DNA of 64,000 nucleotides, taken from the NCBI RefSeq assembly GCF_002999335.1, contig NW_020312270.1:62001-126000 (forward strand), read 5' to 3'. The notes beneath the pieces were generated by a model. The model worked only from the letters and a program-made list of their open reading frames with translations. It ran no database searches and was not told where the DNA came from. This document shows positions 38,141 through 51,459 of this stretch, in pieces. Every line of letters starts with the position of its first letter. Position 1 is the first letter of the stretch. Origin of the DNA: Cyclospora cayetanensis. Taxonomy: Eukaryota; Apicomplexa; Conoidasida; Eucoccidiorida; Eimeriidae. The position numbers were made by a program, and so were the translations under genes.

Positions 38141-40319
38141 TTATACCTGTATCTGGAAGTTTGGCCTCGGCGCGAACCAGGTGCTGGCAGTTAAAAGAGT
38201 GCATTCCTGGCCTTTACTCAGGTCGAAGCGGAGCTCACAAAAGACGCCAGAGGGGCAGAGAAGGAATAAGTGGTTGGAAACTGGGCCTGCAAAAGCTACC
38301 AATGGACCGCTGATGGTAGAAGTGGGAGACCGACTGTCGAGAAGCTTCAAGTCCTGTGGAAGGTGAAACTGTGCAAAACTCCGCGAGGCACCAAAATAAC
38401 CGCCAAGGACCCCCTGAAGCGCACATTCGCCTGCAGAAGAAGAGTGCGGCAGATTATGAGCGTCTGAGAGACCCTTCGTGAACAAAATTAAAGGAGAAGG
38501 GAGAACAAAAGCAAGCACCTGAGTTGCGCTATTCACCGAAACATGTATACGCCCGCCACTGTAGTGTAGGCCTTGCTCATTAAGGGCGCATGGCCATCAT
38601 CGGGCATACGCATGAGTGTGTGTATGTGTAGGTGTGTATCCGTAGTTCTGTGCCTTATTACAGATCGAAATACGTTCATACAACAAAATTGATCAAAGTT
38701 CGTATCTGCAGCAGGATATTTTATGTGTAAAAAAGATCTCAGTAATCGCATTCAGCGCAGCCATAGGAACGAAGTTCACTTTGATTGCGTCCTGAACCAT
38801 CTCTTTGGATGCATCGTATACAGCGCTTGTGATTTCTCTGCCGGAATGAAGTGCTGCGGGCAGCTGCAGTGAACTTAGAGAGCTTCCACTGCGGGAAGGG
38901 GGGTCACTGGCTGTTTCGTCTTGCTTGCCAAAGAATAGATGGTGGTGTTCGCCTTCATCTGGCTGTTGGCTGCACAGAAGAAAAATATGAAGGGTTTCAG
39001 AAGAAGCGATGGCAGCAAACCGGTCATCGCTCCGTATTGCGATGCAACTGATCAGAGATATCTGCGTCCCCCGCCGTAGCTGTTGCATCAGCTGTCCGTC
39101 TGAGGCCCTGAATATTCGGAGTACTGTTCCCTTCTCGCTGGCCGTTGCGAGCAGCGTCCCCTGGGAATTGAACACGAGAGCCGCGAGCTGAGTCCTATGT
39201 GCCTGGAAAACATGGTTGGCAATGCCGCTTTCTGCAGTGGTGCCGCCCTGTGAAGCCTCATCAGGGGCCCCTGCTGTGGAAGATGAGCCGCCGTGAACTC
39301 TCACTGCTCCCCCCGCAACAGCCGGACAAGCAAGTAGCCAGCAGCCTAAGATTCCTCCAGAAGCCAAGGCACACAACCCGCGTTCGTTGCTCCCGGTGTG
39401 AATGATGTTTATGGGGCGCATCTGGTCGCTGAGGTACACGTACACCTGAGGACGTCGATCCAGCGCATTGCACAGCTAGCGAATCCTACAGGTGAAAGGC
39501 CAAACTGCACGGCAACAACCTTGCAGCATGCATACGTTGCACCTAAGCAGCAGCCCCCCGCGTCCGCAGAGTTGGTTGGCCCTTGCGCCAAGAAGCAACG
39601 AACGCCAATTCTGTAAGCAGTGGCAGCAATAGGTAAAAATTCAGCAACTACACTGGACCAAAAATCCACCAGATTCGCACCACAGGGTACTCAAAATACG
39701 ACAAGGGCACACCTGCGGATCGGTGCAAAGTGCCTCTCGCAGCAGTATATTAATGTTCGGGAAATGACCCAAGGGTTGCCTCCCGAGTCTGCCGCCAGAG
39801 GTCTCCTTTTGAAAAACCTCGACTAGACTTTCTATTTAGAGTTTGGTTGCTGCTTACCGCGAAGTCGGTAACCATGGCAAGGACATCTCGCGTGAGACAC
39901 ACGCTTTTCACTGGCTGTCTGCTCCGAAGTTCTCCGATAAACCTCCTTCTGCTGTCATCCCAGAACTTGACTTTCCTGTTTTCAAGTTTACTTACCGTCG
40001 CAAAAACATTTGTTCGAAAGAGCATTGCCGCTGTATGGACCCCTCTATCAGGCCAGTTGGATCCCTCTCTGCGGACGAACTCCGTTAGGGGGGAGCTTGT
40101 ATACACCCTGAAACCCTCTGATGTCCCAGCGATGAAACAGCTTCCGTCCTGATTAAACGCCATAGACTCCAGGTACACATTGGGCGCCTCCGCAGGCTCC
40201 CCACTACTACCCAATATACTTGTGGCATCCTCTGCAAAAGGAGCTGAGTCACTGCCCTGCAAGGTTCTCCCTCCGTCGGGGGCAGCCTCCTTAAGACAGT
40301 CCTGTGGCCATTCTTCCAT
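38141..40319 (-). CDS. ATG18: PROPPIN / ATG18-family WD-repeat protein
   Basis: A seven-bladed beta-propeller family that binds PI3P and PI(3,5)P2 on autophagic and endosomal membranes; in apicomplexans ATG18 is linked to apicoplast upkeep. Exon 1 is 40319-39858 (AFNQDGSCFIAGTSEGFRVY, KVKFWDDSRRRFIGELR, VKSVCLTRDVLAMV). Exon 2 starts at 39445 and ends at 38822 or 38780; both keep phase. Exon 3 starts at 38518 or 38413 and runs to a stop at 38141. The lipid-binding Arg-Arg motif is intact as LRRG at about residues 277-280, directly followed by GTQISLISCIAI. The last blade is recognisable (RSFAQFHLP, PVSNHLFLLCPSGVF). Low-complexity Gly/Ser/Ala inserts sit in the loops at about residues 40-60 and 195-240. 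Start ATG 40319 gives a short acidic leader; the frame is open upstream but without similarity. Only the exact border between blades 5 and 6 remains open. Confidence 0.88.
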
Positions 40320-41993
40320 CACCCAAAGCGTGCTCAGTGCTCGTTCCAAGGCAATTAAGATGTCTCCGGAGGTACATGGACATGCAAGGAAAGGGAGACT
40401 CTGCAAGGAGCTATTGGTGATGGGTTGGGTGCACCTCTCACTCTCCAATATGGATATTACACAAAAAAAGATATTAAGGTGTTCAGGCTCAATGCAATAT
40501 AAGGAGGCAAGCGCCGAATGAGCCAATAATATTGTCAGCCTTGAGGGAACAAAATTAGAGTGGCGTTGAGACACTCGTCTACTCAATGCCAACCTAGATT
40601 AAGCACCTGTGCTTCCCCGATAAATGAGCCAAAGTGCACTTTTCGTAGTTGCAAAGTCTGTTCGCTCTCAGAGCTCCAGAAGGCGGGCCTATCGCCAATC
40701 TGTTTCCGTTGCAAGCCTGGAATGGTATGGCTTTTGCGATGCGTTCTCACAGCCTACCTCCAGCCAGAAAGAAAAGGACAGCGACGAATCGCATTTACCC
40801 AGTAAATGCTGATTAGCGTGTGATTCGACAATCAAAACATGTATTCATCAAAGTAGTACCAGTGGTCACCACGGCCGCACAACCCTTTTTCGGCACACTG
40901 GTGTGCATGCCTTTTAGGAACCTGTCGTACACAGCTGGTACATTTATGTGCGGTTAAGCGAAATACAATGTTTTCTGCAATTCTACCAGAAAATTGTTTC
41001 CCTGGTGTTCATCTTCGCCGCACTAGGCACGCACCACCCGGTTTCTCAGTATCCCATCTGCTTCCGTTTCGTCAGCTGCCGATCCTGTGAAAAATGAGAT
41101 AACTTTTATGCTGAAAATCGTATATATTGTCGTGCAACTGCGGCCGATAACATTAATGTTGGATTGGGCACCACGATTATTAAATGTCTTGGAATCACTC
41201 AAGTAAAACACCTAATTGCTTGAAGTTGTGAAGCTACAAAAAGAGCCTTAGCACTGAAACTGCTGGATTTCAACAAGCAGTTTGTCATTTCAATTGCTTG
41301 CAGTTGTTGACTACTCTTGTATTCCAGTTGCTTGGGAACAGGAGAAGCTCTACACTAGCAAAATATATGCTGCGTGCATGCACGCCAAGACACTATGGTG
41401 AAACGTCCGAATTGCCCAAAGGATGCAGACCTGCGTGTGCTTCTTAGGCTGTGCACAATGGGGGTCGAGTATTTGAGAGATTTTTTTTTCAGATTAGGTG
41501 GTCAGCTCCCAGTTTTCTTTTTTTTAGAAGTTGCTTCCATATAGAAACCTGGGGAGCCCTTCACTACATAAAGATGCTGATGCAGGTGGCCCAGAAGTTA
41601 ACAGTAGCTCTGAAATTCACAGATAGGGATGAGCAATCATGGCCACATGGGACGTTCGCAGGTGAGGCGGCTCAGTGTTGGATAAATAACCGCTTACGTA
41701 TGTGGCTTCATGCAAGCTATGGGAAAGTACACCCAGCATTTTAAGATGGTCATGAATCCAAAAGCTAGTAACCAATAATAATAACGCCTCGTATCTAAAG
41801 GCTTAAGCTGATGGCTAGTTTGGTCTCGGTACAGGTAACGAGTGCTTCGCGGATGGCCAAAAGAATGAATACAACTTCCTTGGTGCGGACATGCATTGTA
41901 AAATGGCTGTTTTACAACGCATGCGCTTGAAAGCCCTGGGTGCGTGTAACAACGATCGCCAGGGGACTCGGAAGCAGCATCCCTTTGTGCTCG
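40320..41993. other. Intergenic, no gene recognised
   Basis: About 1.7 kb between the start of the ATG18-like gene and the stop of the FUSC-type gene, both on the minus strand. A+T-richer than the exons. Short frames (for example 41451-41744, plus) show no family features. It probably holds the ATG18 promoter and the FUSC 3' leader. Confidence 0.4.
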
Positions 41994-44900
41994 TCAAGAG
42001 TGAACAGAGTTCCTTAGGGAAGCACCACCCTTGAGAACTGCTTTGCGCCTCCCTGTCATTTCAAAAAGGTGTGTTCTTCGATATGTGCTTGAGAGCAGTG
42101 CGTGGGTATGGTGTCTCGCCTCATGCCTCGTCCTCTCACCGCTTCCACACCGACGCATCAGCACTTCCTCCACATCCATACCAGGGAGCGCTCGGCTTAA
42201 AATACACTTGGCAATGTACATGTGGATGTCATCAGTGACTGCGTGCCTCATTTCAATCTTTTGCAGAAGCAGCAAGAGCACGGACAGAGCCATCCGTCTT
42301 TCTTGAGCAGAGTGTCCAGTTTGTTTGCGCAACTCCCGGGAGCACTTCACCACATCGGAGAGGATAGCACTCTGCGTCAATTCGATCGCCTTCCTCTTCC
42401 GCATGTACTCCTGAGAAGCATTAGAGCTCAAAGACACAGCACCTATCCAAAAGATGTAAATGCCGGACTGCTGCCTTTTTAAAACTACCACCACCACGGA
42501 TGGTTATCCAGGAGCATGCACATTCTACAAGGTCACTTGTTACCGGTCTACCCATGAGCGTGTGGCAAACTCATGTCAGCGTGATTCGGTATCACAACAT
42601 GAAAAAGAAGCTCACTTTGGCAGAGGCGAGGTACAACTCCGATACTTGTCGCCGTCCACAATCGCACGAGCTGAAGGCGGGCATTCGACTCCAACAACCA
42701 ACTCGACCAGCTACGAGTTCGTTCCCGATGTCCATGTATGCCTCTTTCTGGATTGCCACGAGCTTTACGAAACGCTGCCGCAAAGGGCGGCCTGAGATGC
42801 CGCAGCAAATAGTGCCGATTCCTAATCAACTTATATAGTGTAGACGCAGCAGCAATGGCTCAATCATTCCTAAATTCACTGAAAACTTTTTTGAGTACTG
42901 GGCAAACCGTAAAAAACAGGCACTAGGTACTCAAGGAGGCATCTTCCCTGGAACGCGTGCATCCGTTATTAGTGCAAAAGCCAAAATTATGGCCTACCCC
43001 ACGCGTGCACCCCAAGAACGTATTCCAGCCCCGCAACTCTGCGCTTTCTGCCCGGCTCTCAAAGCAACGATGTAAAGAAATGTTGTACTACTGGATGCAA
43101 AAGCTACTTCCTGTTTACCACTTGCTGTTTGCATCAAAAGATTGCAGTTTGCGACAGTCGCCTGAGGAGCACCAGGCGTGCTTGGGTCGGAGAAGTTGGC
43201 CTCAAGACAGTCCATGAAGTCCTGACAACTATCTGCAATGCTCATCCTCAGGTAATCCATCAAGTCCAGCACTCTGCCCAGGGATACATCCACCCACCAC
43301 AAAGGGGAATGAGGGCACTTAGTGCCCTCTAGGAATAAACGGCGGCAAACGAACAGTTTTGGTTCGAAAGAATGATGCAAGATCTCCGTCGCCTTCTGAA
43401 GACACTCAGCCGGCCTGTTGTATGTTCACAGGCACGCAGTTACAAAGCCTAACAATAAATCCAAAAGCTGGCACACAGGCAGAGGGGAACATACATAAAG
43501 CGTTACGTAGGTACAAAGGCACAGCTAGGTTGGTGACAAAAACCGCAAAGATTATTCCAGGAACTGACATATACTCTACTCCTCGAGGCGAGTGATTTGA
43601 GCTTATGATGTTTTTAGGCCCCTGCCTCTTATCATACATGGACACGCATTGATTATATTATCCTTTGCCGCGTTTGTGGTGAACGGTTTCAAGACCGACA
43701 AAAAACTTGGGAAGGATCTGGAACACGACAAAAGCGGCTTAGCTCACGATGCAAGTTGTCTGGATCTCTGATGGCGGGAACGAAGATGTGAAACAAAGTG
43801 TCTTGACTTCAGGGCGCTGACAGGTCGCTGTAGCTTCTTACGGAGCTTTGATCGCCGTTTTCTGCCTACTCTCATTGTTTCCTGAATGATCATATGATGG
43901 CTAAGCATAGTAGCGACAGGGGTCCGTCTGAATGTCTCCGGCATTGCAAGAAATCCAATCCCGCAGCAACCTCTTCTCCATTTTGGCTCTTGAGCCCTTT
44001 TCGGCTGCTTGAGTGCACTGTTGGTGATGAAAGTGTCCTGTATATCCTGAAAGTGCACGACTAAATCTTCACCGGGTACGGTTGAAGACACAAGGGAGGA
44101 AGTAAGACCCGCCTTGGTTTTATCAACTACCGTTTTTATATCGCCGGCTTGGGTATCTTTTGTGCGGGCAATGAGATTATCTGGATGATTGTTTTTTGCA
44201 CTGACCGCTCCTTGGTAGTGCAACGGCACTTCCCCAGTAACTTGTGACTGCAGCTGCTGCTGATGAGAGATATTGCTGTTGGGACACCCCGCAAGAGCCG
44301 GAGCAGAGGAGCAAACGCTTCGGACAAAGGCTGCCCCAATAAGGGAAACACAGCGACTGCAATCGCCCATCAGAGACTGGCAGATGTACCGCACCTCCGT
44401 CTCTGACGAAAAATACGGAGGAAAGTGGGACAAAGCCACTGCTGTGACAATGCCAATAACATTTCCCCACAGGCGGCTATTCGTCACGTTTAGCTTTAAG
44501 GCTGCATAAAGGCAAGCATCAAAACCAATGGTGAACTGTACAGCGCAAAGAGTGCACTCTGCATGAGCACTAAGTGCATATGGTTATTTTGCTGGGATTG
44601 TTTGCATGGCATGCCAGGAGAGAAAATAGCACCAAGTGTGAACGTCGGGCACGACTCCAGTAATAATCTATGGTAATCTAGATTTCTATATACAAAAATA
44701 TAACCGTACCTGCAAAGGTGCTGGGACTGCTCTCCATGGACAGCCAAACCGTTTGGTAGATGAATAAACATGTCCAAAGAAAGACTTGCCCAATATACCC
44801 GAACTCGGGATGAAAGGTGCTGTGCACATCTGCTGAGTTGGCGAAGATGAAGAATGCTGCAAAGCAGAGAATAAAGTTCCATGCTAGCATCATGCCGTAA

Positions 44901-47900
44901 TCGTTCGTGGTCATCATGGCTCCGTAGATGCATCCACATCCCAACACTGTACCCAGAAGACGGCTCGTGGCTGTGTGTACGGTGCCTTCGAACGTCCACT
45001 TCATAGTAGACACAAAACCCAACATCAACCAAGATGATACCGGCATTATAGCGCTCTTCAGATCCAATGAGCCTGTAAGGAAACACATAAGCAACCATAG
45101 CGAATGCACATAAATAAGAGCACCATGTGGTCGCAAGCTACAATGTTGAGCCAAAGATACGCCTAGGTTTCACCCGGCGTGCTATAGCAAGCATGCGTTA
45201 CTCTAGCCTCCTTGCTACCATGATACCACTTTCAGGCAATTATCCACTCTACACCATAATTGATGCTCACGTTCACTGAAGGATGCGCAGTAGTAAGCAG
45301 ATGAAGCAAAGTCAGGTACACGAATCATATGATGGCTGACTGTGGTTACCAAGTTTTGGGTAGAGTGTTAACTTATCAATTTTATCAGCCGGCTCGGCAG
45401 ATATCTATGCATTAAATAGGCTTAAGGTATATCGCGCACCAAGCTGTGTAAAACAAAACACATGCCCAATTCTTACCAACGAGCCACAAGGTTATTTGCT
45501 TATCAGCAAAAACTCCAACAGCGTAAAGCCCCGTAATGCCAATTACAAACTTCAGGCAGTGGACAGTGTCGACATCGTTGAACCACGCTTCTGCCCCCGA
45601 GAAGCGCCACCTCCAGAAATATAAAATATCCCAAAGCCCTCTAGAAAGCTGAATGCCCATGATGGTGCCCGAGAGAAAAACCATGCGAATGTTCAGCCAG
45701 AAGCCTGCAGCGAACAACAGGTAAACAACAGATGAACCTACGATAGAAACCGAAAGCACGCAAAATACTGAATCGTGAGGCACGATAAGAGTAATCAGCG
45801 AATGCCGAATCCGTTATTGTCTAATGTAGTACGCGATGCCACCTATAGGGAAACAAGCTCAAGCAATTGCATTGGTGCATTCTGTGCAACGACACTCCAA
45901 GGAACGAAGGCAAACAATAGTGTTGCAGTATGATGTTACTAATAAGTAGTGAACAACACTTAGCAAGCATGCGAAACCGTCTATACGCGACGTTTGTATC
46001 GACAAGTGTATTACACCTCGATACAAACTTACGGCACCAGGAAGGCGTCCTGTCCGCGTAGAGGAGAGCCTCTATTGCCGCACAAAAATCCAAAGTATCT
46101 TTACTAGCAATTTGAATGACGGAGACAACAAACATAGTCAGTTTAACTTGTTGCTTGAGTGCATTCTCATCTTGTACTGCCTTTGGATGTCGTTCGTACA
46201 TCTCTAGAGTATACCAATTCCTCTCACTAGACGATAAGGAGCTCCCAGCTAAAGAAGACTGATGCATCCACTTATTCATCCCCGGTTTTGCCACTTCCGT
46301 CAAGGCGTCCCTGGCCAAACGGCCCCGAACCCCTTTCCCTGGGTCGTTCATTTTGAAGAAACGCCTAAAAGACGTGCGTCGGAGATTAGATTTGCCTTGG
46401 TCCAATTCATGGCGGCCAGAGTATGAAGCATCTTGGCCTAGGAGCCCCAGAAGATGCACTACTTCCATTGAAGGAAGACAACTAAGGTCCCCAGTGGAGG
46501 CGGAACCTTTGCCTAGGCCTCTAACATAATCGTGTTGTGCTCTGCGTCGCGGTTTGGCTCTTGCAGATCCTCCACCAGCAAAGTGTTCTTCGGCGTCAGC
46601 ATCCGCGGCAGCCGCACTTGTTCCGTTTATCCGCATTCGCTTACCACCAAAAATAGGATTTTCGGTGTTACCTGATGCTCCACTAGTCATGGACTCAATG
46701 CAGTCGCTTGAATCACGCTCTTCCATCCACTCGTCGGCTTTCCCTCTTCGTTCGAGGCCCTCCAAGAGCACCTGGTTTCTGATATCGCCGGCATCCATGC
46801 TTTCCGATCGCACTGGGATCGTAGCAAGACGCAGTGGCAACTTGTCGTCCTCACCCTCATTTCTTCTTCCCGCTCTGTTAGTACCAATTTCCATGGCTTT
46901 CGTCTCGAAGATAGAAGCATTTTCAAACAGAGAACCCTGTGGACTGGTCACGTTGCAGCTCATCGATCGACCAAAGGAAGACTGCACGTCCAGACTCGGA
47001 AGATTTAAAAAAGGGTTGTACTCCGACCCCAAAGGCGACCCTATAGAGGTGTCCAGCTCCATTCTGCCCTTTGGCAGCTTGACCTGCGTTGCCGCCTTGG
47101 AATGCAAGAGCTTGATTCGAGACTTCATAGCTGTCTTTCCCCATGCGGACGGATGCACAACTTCTGCAACTGCAGGCTGATAGTGGTCTGGCGCAACTGA
47201 TGGATCAGCCGGTTGTGAGGCTCTAAAGCTTACTTTCCTACCTAGCCCTGGCTTGCGGATACTTGGCAACGACTGCTCAACGGATCGGCTCACATCTGGC
47301 CCTGCAGTATCCTCCTCATTGTCATAGGCCTCATTTTCCCTGCAGGATTGAATATCCTTTGGAGGGAACACCCCTGTTTGCTGTAAAAGTCCGTGCGCTC
47401 TTTGCACGAGCTGTGCCCCTTTGGACGGCTGTCGCGTAAGAGGCCCATAGCCCAAGGAACTGCGGGCTCGCACCCCTTCCATGTGTTCCCTCAAACGACT
47501 CAGACGCTGTGCTGCTGCACTCAGCTTTTCATTGTACGTGGTCCACCTCCGCAGAGAAGGACTGAGAGCAAGGACACCAGCGCCTTCCTTGCAAACTAGA
47601 ATGGCAATCTTGACGGAATGTCTGACTTCGTCTATATTTGCGAGCAGAGCCCGAGACCGTTGAACTACAAACACATCCATGGCTTTAACGATAAGAGCCA
47701 TTTGCTTGGCGGCTCCTACAAGATGCATGCTCGCCTGAAGCAGTACCTTCTGCACCCTTGCCATCTCCGGCATCACGTTGATACGGGGACCAGGGTACAG
47801 CCAGTACGGCTCCCTTCCACTCTCTACGAGCCGAACCCTTAAGGCACTTTGAGAACCTAAGGCGTGCAGGAGTGGAGAGACGGAGTTGGCCAGTGTAGCC

Positions 47901-49226
47901 GCAGCCACTTCCAGCTCCGTTTTGGATGCGGAGAAGGCCTTGTCATCTGCCAAAGCTGCGAAGAGCAGACACGCGGATCACGGATAAGGTACTGGAACGA
48001 CGCGACAAGCGCGAGTTCAAGTTATTTCCAAAGGTCGGAACAGCCCCCCCCCCCCAAAAAAAGCACGCCAGGCAAACCACTGAACACAAGGCTGCAAGTT
48101 GCTACTCGAACAGGGCGAACAGCAAGAAAAACTACTGGCCTGGTGAGCTCATACACGTGAAGCAACACACAAGGGACGAGGATAGGGTAACTGGTTGTAA
48201 TAGAGCAACAAAAAAGTGTATTCGGTCCTCACTGAGTGTTTGAGTCAACCGCTGGAGTGTGCTGTCAAGGGCCCTCAAAGCGTCAGCCACCTCGGTCATG
48301 TTGTCTCTAAGCTGCCGCCTGGCGATGGTCCTTTGGGAGTTCCAGGGTGGCGTGGCTATCTGCACGGCGAAGAGTGCAAGGCCTACGAGAGTGAAGACCA
48401 TGGACCAGAAGAGGTAAGTAAAGAGATATTGGATGCCGTCCGTGATATCTTCAAACGTGCTCATCATGTTGCGCAGCTTCATCAGCATGCAGCACGAGTT
48501 ATAGGGGATGAAGGTTAGCGCAAATTTTCCAAGGTGCGTAGAATCGATCGCCTCCCTAAAGGGTGGGACCCGGTAGAGCATCGGTATACGAAAAACGGTC
48601 ACCCAAGAAAGCAAAATAAAAATGACTGCCAGGGCAACAAACTGGCCTCCCACTCCGCCTACATATAACGCTGCGAAAGAGAGCAATGTCACCACAAATG
48701 TCACCACAATTGTCAGCAACCAGACCCAAATTGCACTGTACAAGGAAGAGCTGTATTCCGGCAAAAGAGTGGCGTTGAGGCAGTACGTAAGCAGCAAAAA
48801 GTTGGTCCCAAGGTAGTTTTCGGCCGCTAATTGCAGGTTCATGTGGATCGCCAACACCATCATCGCCGAGATCTTCACTGAGCGAACCAAACGATGCACC
48901 CAGCTCGCCTTCAGGTTTTTCCACGCCACGACCCAGAATTCTGGAAAGAATACCTTATCAATAAAGCCTTGACACAAGGCTTTAGGCTGGCAGCACCCCT
49001 TGCTGCCTTCACACCCCGTACGGAAGCCATTGTCACTGCTAGTTTGGCAACTGAAGAGACTGCTACCCTCAGATGCCGCAGCATCGTTGCTGCTGTTCCA
49101 TTTAGCCTGCCCGCCCTGGAAACCTCGGGGCCGAGAGGGGTGAGGCCTTGAACTGAGACGACGGCGTGCCCAGGTGAGGCGCCACCCCGTACACCTGTGG
49201 CCCTCTTGCAAGGGAGATGCCATCAT
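41994..49226 (-). CDS. Giant FUSC/ArAE-type membrane protein
   Basis: Eight exons: 49226-48233, 47955-46033, 45704-45477, 45072-44710, 44501-43842, 43328-43119, 42791-42715, 42410-41994; 1623 residues, all phases fitting. Two hydrophobic blocks of about six spans each (residues about 115-300 and 973-1215) are separated by a hydrophilic loop of about 640 residues. The second block has the FUSC signature region (IMPVSSWLMLGFVSTMKWTFEGTVHTATSRLLGTVLGC). This arrangement, two six-helix halves with cytosolic helical parts, is that of fusaric-acid-resistance-like and aluminium-activated malate transporter relatives, which export small organic anions. The loop and the tail are Ser/Arg-rich, and the tail contains long amphipathic helices. 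The exon 7/8 donor (CTC|GTAGCT) is the weakest junction. Substrate and membrane are unknown; plasma or vacuolar membrane is inference. The minus-strand stretch 47955-46033 is one 1.9-kb exon, the longest complete exon in the window. Confidence 0.85.
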
Positions 49227-50358
49227 TGGCCTTTCATACCGACCCTCGTAGGGATATAGAGCAGCACAGTCGCTTCTGACTCATGCTGGACAAAGGGAAG
49301 TTCAGCTTTCAACTATTTGTGGGTGCGCCACAGGCATGCAAACCCTGAAGGGGAGCGGTAAGCATGCCTCATTGGCAGCCTCGGCCTGCTGCTCTGATAG
49401 AAAAAGAGGTTGTAGAGAGTTCATTAATGGACGAGCTGGTGCAGGGCTCAGAATTCGCTCCTGCACACAGCCGCACAGGGGAAAAGGGACCGTTGGGGAG
49501 GCGAAAGCGAACCAGGGCGAGAATGCAAGGAAGAAGAGACTATACAGGCCACGGAACAAAACACAATAGTGGTAAAGGCTTTATTGCCCGAAGGTTTGGA
49601 CTTCGCCGCGGCAACGAAAGCTGCCAAGGCCACAGCAAGGGCCGACAAGGGAGCTGGTGAGTGTTTAGGGTGCGGGCCTGCTGCGCGGTAATTCCCGAAA
49701 AGCGGCATCAAATAGTCCATGCTTTCCGCAGTAACATTATATATTTTACAAAATGTGCACGTTTCCCTCACTGCGGAAAGGTTTGCTGCACTCCTCAAGA
49801 GCGATGTGGCACACCGGCTTTTACCCGTTTTAAGCATGTATCGACTGACCACTGGACAGTCATCAGGCCATCTTGACCACTAGCAGGTGTCCATTACTTT
49901 TTGCAATTTTGGGTAGTTCCTATGTTCTTATGTGATTCGTTTCCCTCCACCATCAAAGTGGACGCCCAGATAAAAGATGGTCTCAGTCCCGTGGCACTAG
50001 TATTCCCGGGAAGCACAGTGATGAGGGCTTGTAGTTCCGCCATCCGAAAGCCCTAATTCAAAGCTACATCTGGTTCCTAACGTTTGATGAAAAGTTGAAC
50101 CTACGAGGAGGCGTTGCTCCCACGTTATGCTGCCTACGGCTTCCTCTGTCTGCTGCTCTTCTTCTTGAACCCTGCCGCCTATGGCAGTCCACAAAAGATA
50201 CGAGGGGTGCAGACGTAGTCAGAAGGCACAAGTGGTGCAGAAGTGATAGTCTTCCTGGTTCTTAGGCTAACCAGCTCCACCGTTGGCTGTGGCGGGATGC
50301 TGGCCTCTTACACTGTAGCAGCAGGGCGCATGCTGCAGTTTGCCTCTAACAAGGGCTG
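49227..50358. other. Upstream region of the FUSC-type gene, no gene recognised
   Basis: About 1.1 kb. Minus-strand frames at 49997-50194 and 50267-50470 look weakly protein-like (hydrophilic, Glu/Gln-rich) and might be extra exons of the doubtful gene starting at 51129, but no phase-consistent chain could be built. It should include the FUSC gene promoter. Confidence 0.35.
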
Positions 50359-51129
50359 CTAGAAGGGCAGAATTCGTGGACTCCAAAAAGGGACTTTTGG
50401 GGGGGATCCTGAGAGAGTACAGTGTGTCTTCTCTGGGATCATCGTCCACGCGACAAACGTCGTGCTCCACAGAAGCTCAAAGCTAGACTGAAGGTCAGAG
50501 TTGAGAAACGCTTTACTCACGACCTACTGCAGATCTAATAGAAAATTATTGAGTAGGCTTCAAGTGAGATCTCACACTTTCCTGCCCCTGCCACTCGGGC
50601 TCACATCATGCGGACACTGAACTACTGCTCTTCAATAAATAGGATATTTTTAACAGACACTCAACCAGGCAATTCGTTACCACTTACCAATAAAAATCAT
50701 AACTGAAGAGGTAGAACATGCTCAATATAGTAGAGCCGGAGAAGCCAGCCGAGCCACGACAGCCGAGGAGCATGCACGAACAGGAAGACCACCCTCGGTT
50801 GAAGCAGAGACCCGAGAGGCTGCGGTCGTAAGACCCTCTCCAAGGCACCAGCAGCACCTTAACAAGCACCACGTAAGAACGGTTTCGCTGCGAATCAAAG
50901 CCCTTACTCCGATGTATTCACAATAATCCACCACAAATTCATGGGGTGTATCAATTGATGCTCGAGCAGCGAGTAACCTCGTGTGGCCCGTTTCCATAGC
51001 AGGCCAACCAAAAAGCTTTTGCCATACCAAGAGAACAAGGCCGCAGTCGTTCCAGCTAAAGGGGGACCCCCAATCTTGTGTTGCTTTACGGGTAAGGCGA
51101 CAGTTCGTCAACGTAAAGACGAACTCCAT
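50359..51129 (-). CDS. Doubtful small gene, unrecognised product
   Basis: ATG at 51129 opens a frame of 136 codons. A GTAAGG donor after codon 74 (exon 51129-50908) can be joined in phase to 50487-50359, behind a pyrimidine-rich acceptor, giving a 116-residue product. Visible features: a compact, hydrophobic first half (NCRLTRKATQDWGSPFSWND, LVLLVWQKLFGW) and a short second half with ELLWSTTFVAW. No family recognised. The unspliced frame to 50722 is the alternative. Support is only the donor, phase and protein-like composition. Confidence 0.25.
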
Positions 51130-51459
51130 GACGGAGACAGACTGTTTGTTGTTGCTACTATCGATTTTATTCTATGAATGGCTTGACTCTGCCTACTGAG
51201 ACTTGCCGTGAAAATCTGAGCTCACTGCACTCTGTGGCGAAAGGATGGGAGCGGGAAAGAAGGGGAGTCACTACACTTTCAGAAATAGTGGAAGAGGGGG
51301 GATTAGGGGGAGCAGCGTATTGGCACGTCCTCAGGAAACTACTGAAGAGGCTTTCTTTATACTTAAGTTCGCTGCAACCCTCGGGCAGCAAGTGTCTTCT
51401 GCAGTCTTACAGCGGAGGCTGCAGACAACAGTCGTAAGTGAGGTTCCCTGCAAAGACCC

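Noticed and set aside
48039..48062. Poly-C followed by poly-A run
   Set aside because: A simple homopolymer in the first intron of the FUSC-type gene; no reason to treat it as a regulatory element or an integration site.
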